Source: Ottowia sp. SB7-C50 (GTDB lineage Bacteria > Pseudomonadota > Gammaproteobacteria > Burkholderiales > Burkholderiaceae_C). From it: 64,000 nucleotides of DNA. The stretch covers positions 62,001-126,000 of the forward strand of contig NZ_CP136995.1 in the NCBI RefSeq assembly GCF_033110285.1, in the 5' to 3' direction. The translations under genes and the position numbers were made by a program. Positions 26,723 to 34,177 of this stretch are shown here, piece after piece (position 1 is the stretch's first letter; each line of letters begins with the position of its first letter). The notes under the pieces were generated by a model that saw only the letters and a list, made by a program, of their open reading frames with translations, did not search any database and was not told the origin of the DNA.

Positions 26723-27478
26723 ATGCCCCAGGACATCCACCCCGCTGCCGAACCGACGTTGCGCCCGCCGGAGAATGACGCTGCGTCGGGCGTGTGGCGC
26801 TGGCTGCTGGCGGCCGTCGTGGTGGCGGTCATCCTGGTGGGCGCGTACCAGGCCTACCGCTGGCTGGTGAGCGACGTCGAGCGCCGCCGCGCCGTGGCCG
26901 TGGAGCCGGCGCCCGCGCCTGCCTCCACACCCGTGGCCATGGCGCCGCCGGCCGAACGCACGCCCCCGCCCGTGGCCCGCGCGCCTGCTCCTGCACCGCC
27001 GCCTGCCGCGGCGCCCAACGAAGGCCCGGCGCCCGCCGTCACCGGCCAGTCCATCCACAAGTGCGTGGTGGACGGCCAGGTGACCTACAGCAACCAACCC
27101 TGCCCCGATGGCGCCATCAGCACCACCCTGCAGGCCGACACGCCGGGCACCGACCCCAATGGCGTGGCCGGTTCGGCCGGTGACAGCGTGCCCGCCGTGC
27201 TGGTCGCGCGCCCCGCCAGCCTGAGCGTGGGCGACCCCGGCTCGCAAACCGCCGTCTGCGGCTACCTCAAGGCCGAGATCGAACGGCTCGACTTCGAGTT
27301 CAAGCAACCGCTGCCGCCCGCCGTGTTGGACCACATCTCGTCGCAACTGGCCAGCCTGCGCGCGCGCCACGGCGAAGCCAAGTGCGCCCCGCTGACCAAG
27401 CCCGTCGACAAAAAGCCCGCCGCTGCCGCCCCCAAGCGCCCGCCGCCCAAGGTCGTCGAGGAAAAGCGCGGCGACTGA
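26723..27478 (+). CDS. Single-pass membrane protein with DUF4124-like domain
   Basis: The 251-residue protein has a short cytoplasmic N-terminus, one transmembrane helix (WRWLLAAVVVAVILVGAY) and a long Pro/Ala-rich periplasmic linker. Then comes a DUF4124-type motif, IHKCVVDGQVTYSNQPCPDG, with two Cys, and a C-terminal helix (CGYLKAEIERLDFEF) with further Cys. The tail is Lys/Pro-rich. Function is unknown; DUF4124 proteins are common exported proteins of Burkholderiales. Confidence 0.75.
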   Translation: MPQDIHPAAEPTLRPPENDAASGVWRWLLAAVVVAVILVGAYQAYRWLVSDVERRRAVAVEPAPAPASTPVAMAPPAERTPPPVARAPAPAPPPAAAPNEGPAPAVTGQSIHKCVVDGQVTYSNQPCPDGAISTTLQADTPGTDPNGVAGSAGDSVPAVLVARPASLSVGDPGSQTAVCGYLKAEIERLDFEFKQPLPPAVLDHISSQLASLRARHGEAKCAPLTKPVDKKPAAAAPKRPPPKVVEEKRGD

Positions 27479-27582
27479 ATAGCTACGAAATAGATAGCTG
27501 AAACCGCGCATCCTGCTTGCGCAAGGCAGCGAAAAGACCGAGGCACTTCGCATCGGAGCCTTGTCTGGCGCAGACAAAACAG

Positions 27583-27694
27583 CCGGACGCAGAGGACGCA
27601 GAGATTTCGCAGAGGACGCAAAAAAAACCAACAAACATGCTTTTTGGCTGTTCTTTTGCGTCCTTCGCGGATCCTTTGCGTCCTTCGCGTACGG
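27583..27694. repeat. 112-bp inverted-repeat element, copy B
   Basis: The left arm CCGGACGCAGAGGACGCAGA (27583-27602) is followed by a second TTCGCAGAGGACGCAAA unit. The right arm is diverged (TTTGCGTCCTTCGCGTACGG, 27675-27694). Interior A/T runs are in the same orientation as copy A. A degenerate ATAGC/GCGCTTG repeat precedes it at about 27479-27535. Confidence 0.8.
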
Positions 27695-27734
27695 CTTTCG
27701 ATCTTGACGCCGCCGCACCCGGGCGCCCCCCCGT

Positions 27735-27766
27735 AAAAAACCCCAGCACGCAGGCCGGGGTTTTTT
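27735..27766. terminator. Bidirectional terminator
   Basis: AAAAAACCCC (27735-27744) and GGGGTTTTTT (27757-27766) pair perfectly across a 12-base loop. The flanking A and T runs allow use from either direction, between the DUF4124 gene and the convergent small exported-protein gene. Confidence 0.85.
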
Positions 27767-27802
27767 GTTCATGCCGCGGTCAAGCCGCGGCCCAGGATGT
27801 CA

Positions 27803-28118
27803 TCAAGGTTTCGTCGCCGGTGCCTTCGGCAGGCCACCGCGCGGGGCCGCGGCCGACGCGGCGCTGGCCGGCAGGGCGGGCCTCAGGTCGGACGGCAACG
27901 CCGGTGCGCCGCCAAACGAAGCGGGCGGTGGCGTGCTGCCCGCCCCGTCGGCTGGCGTGCGCGGGGGGGCCGGGTGGGGGCAGCCTCTGCGCACTGCCGG
28001 CCGGCGGGTGGGCGGACGAGCCGGTCGTGCCCTGGGCCCCAGCGGGCAGGTTCCAGGCCAGTGCCGTGGTCATCAGCAGCGCGGCGGGGACGGTGCGCAG
28101 GATGCGTCGTTGAGACAT
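27803..28118 (-). pseudogene. Small exported Pro/Ala-rich protein, probably frameshifted at a G7 run
   Basis: A signal peptide starts at 28118 (RILRTVPAALLMTTALAWNL, then PAGAQG). The frame then meets seven Gs at 27963-27969. Read straight through, it becomes an Arg- and Trp-rich shadow frame ending at 27780. With one base less it continues PADGAGSTPPPASFGGAPAL to ATKP and stops at 27803, which looks like normal low-complexity exported sequence of about 104 residues. No family is recognised. The choice of frame rests on composition, so confidence is moderate. Confidence 0.5.
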
Positions 28119-28645
28119 GTGCGAATACCTTTCGGTGGTTGAACACGACGCCAGTCTGCCTGCCCGCGGCGTTACATGGCGGGCACAAACGTTGGCGATG
28201 TAACGATGTGAATGCACACTGACATTACATTCGGGCGGCCGCATCGGCGGGAACTTTCCGTGCCTCGGCAGCGGTGTGCGCATCGTCCGAAAGCGCCCGC
28301 CGGCGCGCCGTTGCCGCACGCCGCGGCTGGAAAAAAACCCGGTGGCGCACTGGAAAATGCGCCTTTACCCTCACGACCATCGGGCGCGGGGGCGCCGCGA
28401 CTTCAGGCGCCGGGAGCGCCCTGGCCCCACCCCCACCTTTGGTCGCCCAGCGCCTCGCCAGCAGGGTGCGGCGCGTTCGCAGCGCGGCACGCTGACCGCC
28501 GGCAGGCGGGCAAGTCGGCCCGCGTCGAGCCGTGCCCGCCCATGGTCTGGGTCTGTTTTGTTTTTTGTTTTTGCGTCCACCCGCGTGCCGCAGGGGCCGT
28601 TGGGTGGGTGAACGCGATTCGCACATTCATGTTGCAGGAGAACGC
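28119..28645. other. Gene-free interval with inverted TTACAT sites
   Basis: I see no credible gene here. CGTTACAT (28170-28177) and ATGTAACG (28198-28205) form an 8-bp inverted repeat with a 20-base gap, and GACATTACATTC follows at 28220-28231. These may be operator half-sites for the minus-strand exported-protein gene. The part before infA contains a T-rich leader (GTTTTGTTTTTTGTTTTTGC at about 28555-28575), a possible 5' untranslated region. Confidence 0.35.
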
Positions 28646-28912
28646 ATGGCGAAGGAAGAGCTGATCGAGATGCAAGGCATCGTCAACGAAGTGCTGCCGG
28701 ACACGCGCTTTCGCGTGACGCTGGACAACGGCCACGAGCTGGTGGCCTATTCGGCTGGCAAGATGAAGAAGAACCACATCCGCATCCTGGCGGGTGACCG
28801 CGTGTCGCTGGAGCTGTCGCCCTACGACCTGACCAAGGGCCGCATCAACTTCCGCCACCTCGAGCGCCGCGGCCCGCCCCCGACCGGTGGCGGTGGCCAG
28901 CGTCGGCGCTGA
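28646..28912 (+). CDS. infA: Translation initiation factor IF-1
   Basis: This S1/OB-fold factor binds the ribosomal A site during initiation. The 88 residues start [19 protein letters not shown] and include [20 protein letters not shown] and [18 protein letters not shown]. The core is normal; a 16-residue C-terminal extension ([15 protein letters not shown]) makes it longer than the usual 72 residues. Beta-proteobacteria often carry such an extended IF-1 paralogue besides the ribosomal-operon copy, so this is probably the second copy. GCAGGAG precedes the ATG. Confidence 0.93.
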   Translation: MAKEELIEMQGIVNEVLPDTRFRVTLDNGHELVAYSAGKMKKNHIRILAGDRVSLELSPYDLTKGRINFRHLERRGPPPTGGGGQRRR

Positions 28913-28929
28913 CCGCCCGGGTTCGCGCA

Positions 28930-29640
28930 GTGCCCCGGGCCGCAGGCCTTCGCCGCCTGTGTCTGCACTGCCTTGTCGTGGCCGGCGCCCTCGGCGCCAT
29001 GGGGTTGGCCACATCGGCGCCGCCCGCCGCGCCCGCCACGTCCCTGGCGTCATCCGGCGCCGCTGCCATGCCCACCGCTTCGACTGACGCCGTGGCGGCC
29101 GCCTTCGCCGCCCACCCGCGCACCGGCTTTCTACCGCCCGAGCTGCGCGCGCAGGCCGCCCACGATGGCCCCCTGCCCATCGGCCACGGACAAACCAATT
29201 CGCAACCGCGCACCGTGGCCAGCATGCTGCGCCTGCTGCAGGTCGAGCCCGGCATGCGCGTGCTCGATGTCGGCGCCGGCTCGGGCTGGAGCACCGCACT
29301 GCTGGCGCATCTGGTCGGCGCGCAGGGCGAGGTGCGCGGCGTCGAGCTGGTGCCCGAACTGGCGCGCTTCGGCGCCGCCAACCTGGCCGCCACAAGGCAG
29401 CCGTGGGCCAGCATCGCGGTCGCCACGCCCGGCGTGCTGGGCCTGCCCGATCAGGCGCCATTCGACCGCATCCTGGTGTCGGCCGAGCCGAAAACGCTGC
29501 CGCAGTCGCTGGTTGACCAGCTGCGCGACGGCGGCGTGATGGTGATTCCGGTGGCGGGCGAGATGCTGCGCGTGGTGCGGCGCGGCGCGCAGACCGAGGT
29601 CACGCGCCATGGCGGCTACCGTTTTGTGCCGCTCAAGTAG
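28930..29640 (+). CDS. Protein-L-isoaspartate O-methyltransferase-like protein
   Basis: The C-terminal 190 residues form a SAM-dependent PCMT fold: GHGQTNSQPRTVASMLRLL (substrate and active-site region), VLDVGAGSGWSTALLAHLV (SAM motif I), GVELVPELARFG and FDRILVSAEPKTLPQSLVDQ. Family enzymes repair isoaspartyl residues. The start is unclear. The GTG at 28930 gives an N-terminal hydrophobic stretch (LVVAGALGAMGLA) that could be an export signal. The ATG at 29068 gives a plain cytoplasmic enzyme of 190 residues. It follows infA by 17 bp. Confidence 0.8.
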   Translation: MPRAAGLRRLCLHCLVVAGALGAMGLATSAPPAAPATSLASSGAAAMPTASTDAVAAAFAAHPRTGFLPPELRAQAAHDGPLPIGHGQTNSQPRTVASMLRLLQVEPGMRVLDVGAGSGWSTALLAHLVGAQGEVRGVELVPELARFGAANLAATRQPWASIAVATPGVLGLPDQAPFDRILVSAEPKTLPQSLVDQLRDGGVMVIPVAGEMLRVVRRGAQTEVTRHGGYRFVPLK

Positions 29641-29660
29641 CTGAAAGCAAATACCGAATA

Positions 29661-29763
29661 CCGGACGCAGAGGACGCAAAGGATTCGCAGAGGACGCAAA
29701 AGAAACAGCCAAAAGAAATTTTTTGGTTTTTTTCTGCGTCCTCTGCGGAATCTCTGCGTCCGG
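29661..29763. repeat. 103-bp inverted-repeat element, copy C (inverted relative to copy A)
   Basis: The left arm CCGGACGCAGAGGACGCAAA (29661-29680) is identical to copy A, and the right arm ends CTCTGCGTCCGG. The interior AAAAGAAACAGCCAAAAGAA is the reverse complement of the copy A interior, so the element is in opposite orientation. ATACCGAATA precedes it, as at copy D. It is followed at about 29798-29857 by an ATAGC/GCGCTTG-type repeat before aroG. Confidence 0.85.
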
Positions 29764-29857
29764 CTGTTGGATGGGTGCTGTCAAAGACACACAGTCCAAG
29801 CCATTTGCAGGCCCAGCGCTTGCCCCTCCAGCGCAGGCAGCTACTGAACCTATAGCA

Positions 29858-30949
29858 TCAACCGCGCGTCGCCCGGCGCGCCCGCACCGCCTCCGCCAGG
29901 CCTTCAAGCACCGGCACGGTCTGCGCGAAGCTGATGCAGGCGTCCGTCACCGACACGCCGGGCTTGAGCGGCTGGCCGGGCACGATGTCCTGGCGGCCTT
30001 CTTCCAGGTGGCTTTCGATCATCACGCCCATGACGCGGCCATCGCCCGCGGCCACCTGGGCGGCCACGTCCTTCGCCACCTCGATCTGCCGGGCGTGCTG
30101 CTTGCTGGAATTGGCGTGCGACAGGTCGATCATGACCTGCTCGCGCAGCCCGTTTGACTTCAGCAGCGCGCAGGCCGCGTCGACGTCGGCCTTGGAATAA
30201 TTGGGCGCCTTCCCGCCGCGCAGGATCACGTGGCAGTCGTCGTTGCCGCGCGTTTCAAAGATGGCGCTCTGCCCCATCTTGGTCAGGCCCAGAAAGGCGT
30301 GCGGCGACTGCGCGGCGACGATGGCGTCGGCGGCCACCTTCACGCCGCCGTCGGTACCGTTCTTGAAGCCGACCGGGCAGCTCAGGCCGCTGGCCAGCTG
30401 GCGGTGGCTCTGGCTCTCGGTGGTGCGCGCGCCGATGGCGCCCCAGCTCACCAGGTCGCTGATGAACTGCGGGCTGAGCAGGTCGAGGAATTCGGTGCCC
30501 ACCGGCAGGCCCAGCGCCAGCACGTCCAGCAGCAGGCGGCGCGCCATCTGCAGGCCTTCGTTGATGGCGTAGCTGCCGTCCAGGTGCGGGTCGTTGATGT
30601 AGCCCTTCCAGCCCACGGTGGTGCGCGGCTTTTCGAAGTACACGCGCATCACCACCAGCAGCTCGGCCGCGTGGCGCTCGCTTTCAGCCTTCAGGCGGCG
30701 CGCGTAGTCCAGCGCCTGGGCGTGGTCGTGGATGGAACACGGGCCGACCACCACCACCAGCCGGTCGTCGTGCCCCTGCAGCACGCGCGAGATCGCGCTG
30801 CGGCTGTGTTCGACCAGCGCCTGCGCCGCGTCGGGCGCGGGCAGCCATTCCTGGATCAGCGCGGGTGTGAGCAGCGGGCGCACCGCGCGGATGCGCAAAT
30901 CGTCGATGCGGGTGGTGTCGTGGGTGGACGGGTTGTCGATGTCTTGCAT
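29858..30949 (-). CDS. aroG: 3-deoxy-7-phosphoheptulonate synthase, class I (AroG-like)
   Basis: This enzyme condenses phosphoenolpyruvate and erythrose-4-phosphate in the first step of the shikimate pathway. The 363 residues carry the class I motifs VVVVGPCSIHDHAQALDYA, MRVYFEKPRTTVGWKG, PVGTEFLDLLSPQ, GARTTESQSHRQLASGLS and the metal-site regions MIDLSHANSSKQH and GVMIESHLEEGRQ. The N-terminal extension is that of feedback-regulated AroG/F/H isozymes. Which amino acid inhibits it cannot be told from the sequence. Confidence 0.95.
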   Translation of the reverse strand: MQDIDNPSTHDTTRIDDLRIRAVRPLLTPALIQEWLPAPDAAQALVEHSRSAISRVLQGHDDRLVVVVGPCSIHDHAQALDYARRLKAESERHAAELLVVMRVYFEKPRTTVGWKGYINDPHLDGSYAINEGLQMARRLLLDVLALGLPVGTEFLDLLSPQFISDLVSWGAIGARTTESQSHRQLASGLSCPVGFKNGTDGGVKVAADAIVAAQSPHAFLGLTKMGQSAIFETRGNDDCHVILRGGKAPNYSKADVDAACALLKSNGLREQVMIDLSHANSSKQHARQIEVAKDVAAQVAAGDGRVMGVMIESHLEEGRQDIVPGQPLKPGVSVTDACISFAQTVPVLEGLAEAVRARRATRG

Positions 30950-31018
30950 GCCCCGATTATCGGTACTTTGTGCCGCCAGCGCTGGCGGGTACAGCGAAAG
31001 CAGCTATGAAAATGGGAG

Positions 31019-31252
31019 TCACACGGGCGCCGGCGCCGCGTCCGCGCGCTGCCGCAGCATGCCGATGGCCCCGAACGGGCAGCGCACCGCGCACAGCGCG
31101 CAGCCGGTGCAGCCGGCTGCGTCATCCAGCGTCGAGGTCTTGCGCCTGCCCGCCGCGTGCAGCGACAGCACATGCGGCGCGCACACCGCCACGCACCAGC
31201 CGCAACCCGTGCAGCGCGCGGGGTGGATGACCGGCAGGGCGCGGGCTTTCAT
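31019..31252 (-). CDS. Small 2[4Fe-4S] ferredoxin-type protein
   Basis: The 77-residue protein carries two cluster motifs: CTGCGWCVAVC and CTGCALCAVRC, the second followed by PFGAIGML. This is a dicluster ferredoxin electron carrier. It lies 27 bp after the NnrU-like gene on the same strand, so the two may be co-transcribed. The redox partner is unknown. A fragment of the ATAGC repeat separates it from aroG. Confidence 0.85.
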   Translation of the reverse strand: MKARALPVIHPARCTGCGWCVAVCAPHVLSLHAAGRRKTSTLDDAAGCTGCALCAVRCPFGAIGMLRQRADAAPAPV

Positions 31253-31279
31253 CGCTTGCGCCGCCGCGCCGTCCCCGTG

Positions 31280-31867
31280 TCAGGCGCCGCGGCCCAGCGG
31301 CGCCACGCCGATCCACGCCGCGTGCGCCCAGAACGCGAACGCCGCCCAGGCCACCACGCCCAGCACCACGGCGATCAACGTGCCGCCCAGCGTGCCCGGC
31401 GCGTACACCGTGCCCAGCGCCCGGTCGCGCTGGCGCGCGGCGCGAAAGTCGAGGACGGCCCACAGCAAAAAGGCGCCGAACAGCACCACATCGGCCAGCT
31501 TGGCCGTCGCCAGCAGGTGGCCAAAGGCCCACAGCTTGACGGCCAGCACCATCGGGTGGTGCAGCCGCGCCTTGATCTGGTTGCGCGGCACGTAGGCGGC
31601 GGCCAGAAAGATGAAGGCCAGCAGCGTGAACAGCGAGTTCAGGTGCTTCATCATCACCGGCGGCTGCCACAGCACCACCGGTTGCTGCCGCGCCAGGCTG
31701 TAGCCCCAGATGATCAGCGCAAAACCGAGCAGCGACACCAGCGTGTACAGCCCCTTCCACGGCTTTTCGCCCAGCCGCCCGATGGTCTGCGCGCGCCAGC
31801 CCTCGGCAAAAATGCGCATCGAATGCGCGCCCAGAAAGATCAGCAGACCAATGACGAGAACCAGCAT
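31280..31867 (-). CDS. NnrU-family integral membrane protein
   Basis: The 195-residue protein has about five to six hydrophobic helices, beginning MLVLVIGLLIFLGAHSMRIF, which is the NnrU signature (GxxxFLGxHSxRI), and HLNSLFTLLAFIFLAAAYVP plus IKARLHHPMVLAVKLWAFGHLL. NnrU was named for a role in nitric-oxide/nitrite reduction gene regions, and related domains occur in isoprenoid isomerases; the biochemical role here is unknown. Confidence 0.85.
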   Translation of the reverse strand: MLVLVIGLLIFLGAHSMRIFAEGWRAQTIGRLGEKPWKGLYTLVSLLGFALIIWGYSLARQQPVVLWQPPVMMKHLNSLFTLLAFIFLAAAYVPRNQIKARLHHPMVLAVKLWAFGHLLATAKLADVVLFGAFLLWAVLDFRAARQRDRALGTVYAPGTLGGTLIAVVLGVVAWAAFAFWAHAAWIGVAPLGRGA

Positions 31868-31941
31868 GGCGTGTGTACCGCAAGGGTGAAGATGCGAACC
31901 ATTATGGGACGCGGGGGTGACTGCCGTGCGAAGATCGCCCC

Positions 31942-32886
31942 ATGCCCCTGGATCGCCCCCGCATTGCCCTGATCGGCGCGCCCACCGACGTCGGCGCCGG
32001 TGAGCGCGGCGCCAGCATGGGGCCCGAGGCGTTGCGCGTGGCCGGGCTGGTCGAGGCGCTGCGTGGCCAGGGCGCCGAGGTGCTTGACACCGGCAACCTG
32101 GCCGGCCCGCCCAACCCCATGCAGCCGCCCGTCGGCGGCTTTCGCCACCTGCCCGAAGTCGCCGCCTGGAACCGCGCCGTGCACGACGCGGTGCATGGCG
32201 CGCTGCAAGCGGGCCAATTGCCGATTCTGCTGGGCGGCGACCACTGCCTGGCCATCGGCTCCATCAGCGCCGTGGCGCGCCACGTGCAGGCGCGCGGCCA
32301 AAAGCTGCGCGTGCTGTGGTTCGACGCGCATGCCGACTTCAACACCGCCGCGCTCACGCCCAGCGGCAACATCCACGGCATGCCCGTGGCCAGCCTGTTT
32401 GGCGACGGCCCGCCCGAGCTGGTGGGCATTGGCGGCTTTTCGTCCGAGCGGCCCGCGCTGCGCGCGCCCGAGCTGCGCCAGATCGGCATCCGCAGCGTCG
32501 ATGCGGGCGAAAAGCGCCTGGTGCACGAGGCCGGCATTGAGGTGTTCGACATGCGCTTCATCGACGAGCACGGCATGCGCGCCGCCATGGAGCGCGCGCT
32601 GGCGGGCGTCGATGCCGACACGCACCTGCACGTCAGCCTGGACGTGGACTTTCTCGACCCCTCGATCGCCCCCGGCGTGGCCACCACCGTGCCCGGCGGC
32701 CCGACGTACCGCGAGGCGCAGCTATGCATGGAGATGGTGGCCGACACCGGGCGGCTGGCGTCGCTCGACATCGTTGAGATCAACCCCGCCTACGACACCC
32801 ACAACAACACCGCCGAGCTGGCGGTGGACCTGGTCGAAAGCCTGTTCGGCAAGAGCACGCTGATGCGCCGGCGCGGCGCTGCCTGA
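31942..32886 (+). CDS. rocF: Arginase
   Basis: Arginase hydrolyses L-arginine to ornithine and urea. The 314 residues show the binuclear Mn signature: LLGGDHCLAIGS, LWFDAHADFNT, and HVSLDVDFLDPSIAPGVATTV (in parts), plus SGNIHGMPVASLFG and SLDIVEINPAYDTHNNTAEL (in parts). The family is closer to arginase than to agmatinase because of SxNxHGMP. It precedes a hypothetical gene by 21 bp and lies near putA and an Lrp regulator, consistent with an arginine-ornithine-proline catabolic neighbourhood. Confidence 0.93.
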   Translation: MPLDRPRIALIGAPTDVGAGERGASMGPEALRVAGLVEALRGQGAEVLDTGNLAGPPNPMQPPVGGFRHLPEVAAWNRAVHDAVHGALQAGQLPILLGGDHCLAIGSISAVARHVQARGQKLRVLWFDAHADFNTAALTPSGNIHGMPVASLFGDGPPELVGIGGFSSERPALRAPELRQIGIRSVDAGEKRLVHEAGIEVFDMRFIDEHGMRAAMERALAGVDADTHLHVSLDVDFLDPSIAPGVATTVPGGPTYREAQLCMEMVADTGRLASLDIVEINPAYDTHNNTAELAVDLVESLFGKSTLMRRRGAA

Positions 32887-32907
32887 CGATTTCGGAGGAG
32901 GAAGAAC

Positions 32908-33564
32908 GTGCACCTGTTTTACCCGCGCTTTCACGCGCAGAGCTTTTACCGCAACACCTTCCTGGTCGACCGGCCGCAGCAGATCGCCCGCGCCGAAAAG
33001 TCCGACCGCGAATGGAACAACCTGGCCGAATCGGGCTGCCACTTCACCTGCATGGCCATGATCGCCGGCGTCGACCCGGCCACGCTGGCCGACGCTGCCA
33101 TCAAGCAGGGGTATTACCGGCCCGACAAGGACTTGCCCGCCCGCGCGCTGAACGGCGACCGCGGCCCGCTGGTGTGGGACCAGAACGTGCCGGCCAAGAA
33201 GGGCCAATCCTTCACCTTCCCCAAGGTGTGGCACGCCGGCCAGGGCCGCCTGGTGGACCTCGAATTCACCTGCCGGCGCTGGGACGATTACGTGTCGCTG
33301 AAAGAGGCCACGCGGCTCATCCACGAGGCCGTCGTGCAGGGGCGCCACGTCGTCAGCGGCTCGTTCGAGCACAGCGTGCTGATCGCCGGCCTGTCCGCCG
33401 ACGGCCCGCTGGTGTGGGACCCGGATGTCGAACGCGACAGCGGCGCGGCGCGGCGCCGGCTGCAAGAAATGGTCGAAGGTGGCCTGTCGCTGCGCGCGTG
33501 GGGCCAGCAAGAGAAGGTGCGCAAGTTCAGCGTGGTGGAGTACGAATTGAACGTGAAGGGCTGA
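32908..33564 (+). CDS. Conserved hypothetical protein, possible C39-like (papain-fold) cysteine peptidase
   Basis: The 218-residue protein starts at a GTG with a strong GGAGGAGGAA at 32894-32903. I do not recognise a named family. ESGCHFTCMAMIAGVDP resembles the nucleophile region of C39-like peptidases (Cys then a helix), SGSFEHSVLIAGLS could give the His, and PLVWDPDVERDSG the Asp/Asn. This Cys-His-Asp order is that of the papain-like fold, but it is inference. It is probably co-transcribed with arginase. There is no signal peptide. Confidence 0.6.
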   Translation: MHLFYPRFHAQSFYRNTFLVDRPQQIARAEKSDREWNNLAESGCHFTCMAMIAGVDPATLADAAIKQGYYRPDKDLPARALNGDRGPLVWDQNVPAKKGQSFTFPKVWHAGQGRLVDLEFTCRRWDDYVSLKEATRLIHEAVVQGRHVVSGSFEHSVLIAGLSADGPLVWDPDVERDSGAARRRLQEMVEGGLSLRAWGQQEKVRKFSVVEYELNVKG

Positions 33565-33579
33565 TGTCGCCCCGTCTGT

Positions 33580-34056
33580 TCACGTCGCCGGCAGCGGCAG
33601 CGCCGTGCCGCTCTTGACCTCCTCCATCACCGCATAGGTGCGCGTCTCGCGCACGCCGGGCAACTGCCACAGCACGCGGCCGGCAAAGGCGCGGTAGGCG
33701 GCCATGTCGGCCATGCGGGTCTTCAGCAGGTAGTCGAAGCCGCCGGCCACCATGTGGCATTCCAGGATGTCGCCCTGCACCTGCACGGCGGCCTTGAAGG
33801 CGTCGAACACATTGGGCGTGGTGCGGTCCAGCAGCACTTCGACGAACACCACCAGGCCGCGGCCCAGCTTGTCGGGGTTCAGCTCGGCGTGGTAGCCGCG
33901 GATGAAGCCTTCACGCGTGAGGCGCTGCACGCGCGCCAGCACGGCGGTGGGCGACAGGGCCACGGCTTCGGCCAGCTTGAGGTTGCTGATGCGGCCATCG
34001 GCTTGCAGGGCGGCGAGGATGCGCAGATCGGTGCGATCGAGCGTGGTGGATTCCAT
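33580..34056 (-). CDS. Lrp/AsnC-family regulator, probable activator of putA
   Basis: The 158-residue regulator has an N-terminal winged HTH (LDRTDLRILAALQADGRISN, LKLAEAVALSPTAVLARVQR) and a C-terminal RAM ligand domain (VQVQGDILECHMVAGGFDYLLKTR, in parts). It is transcribed divergently from putA with 121 bp between starts. In other proteobacteria an Lrp-type PutR activates putA in response to proline. PutA here lacks its own DNA-binding domain, so this gene is the natural regulator. Confidence 0.9.
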   Translation of the reverse strand: MESTTLDRTDLRILAALQADGRISNLKLAEAVALSPTAVLARVQRLTREGFIRGYHAELNPDKLGRGLVVFVEVLLDRTTPNVFDAFKAAVQVQGDILECHMVAGGFDYLLKTRMADMAAYRAFAGRVLWQLPGVRETRTYAVMEEVKSGTALPLPAT

Positions 34057-34177
34057 GGCCGAACATTGTGCGGCAAAGCCATGGAATTTCAGTTAAACAT
34101 TCGATGACATCGCCTGAACAATGGCGGTTTGTTGTGAAGGCGGCCCAGGCCGCTCCGATCCACTTTGCGCTGCCGCC

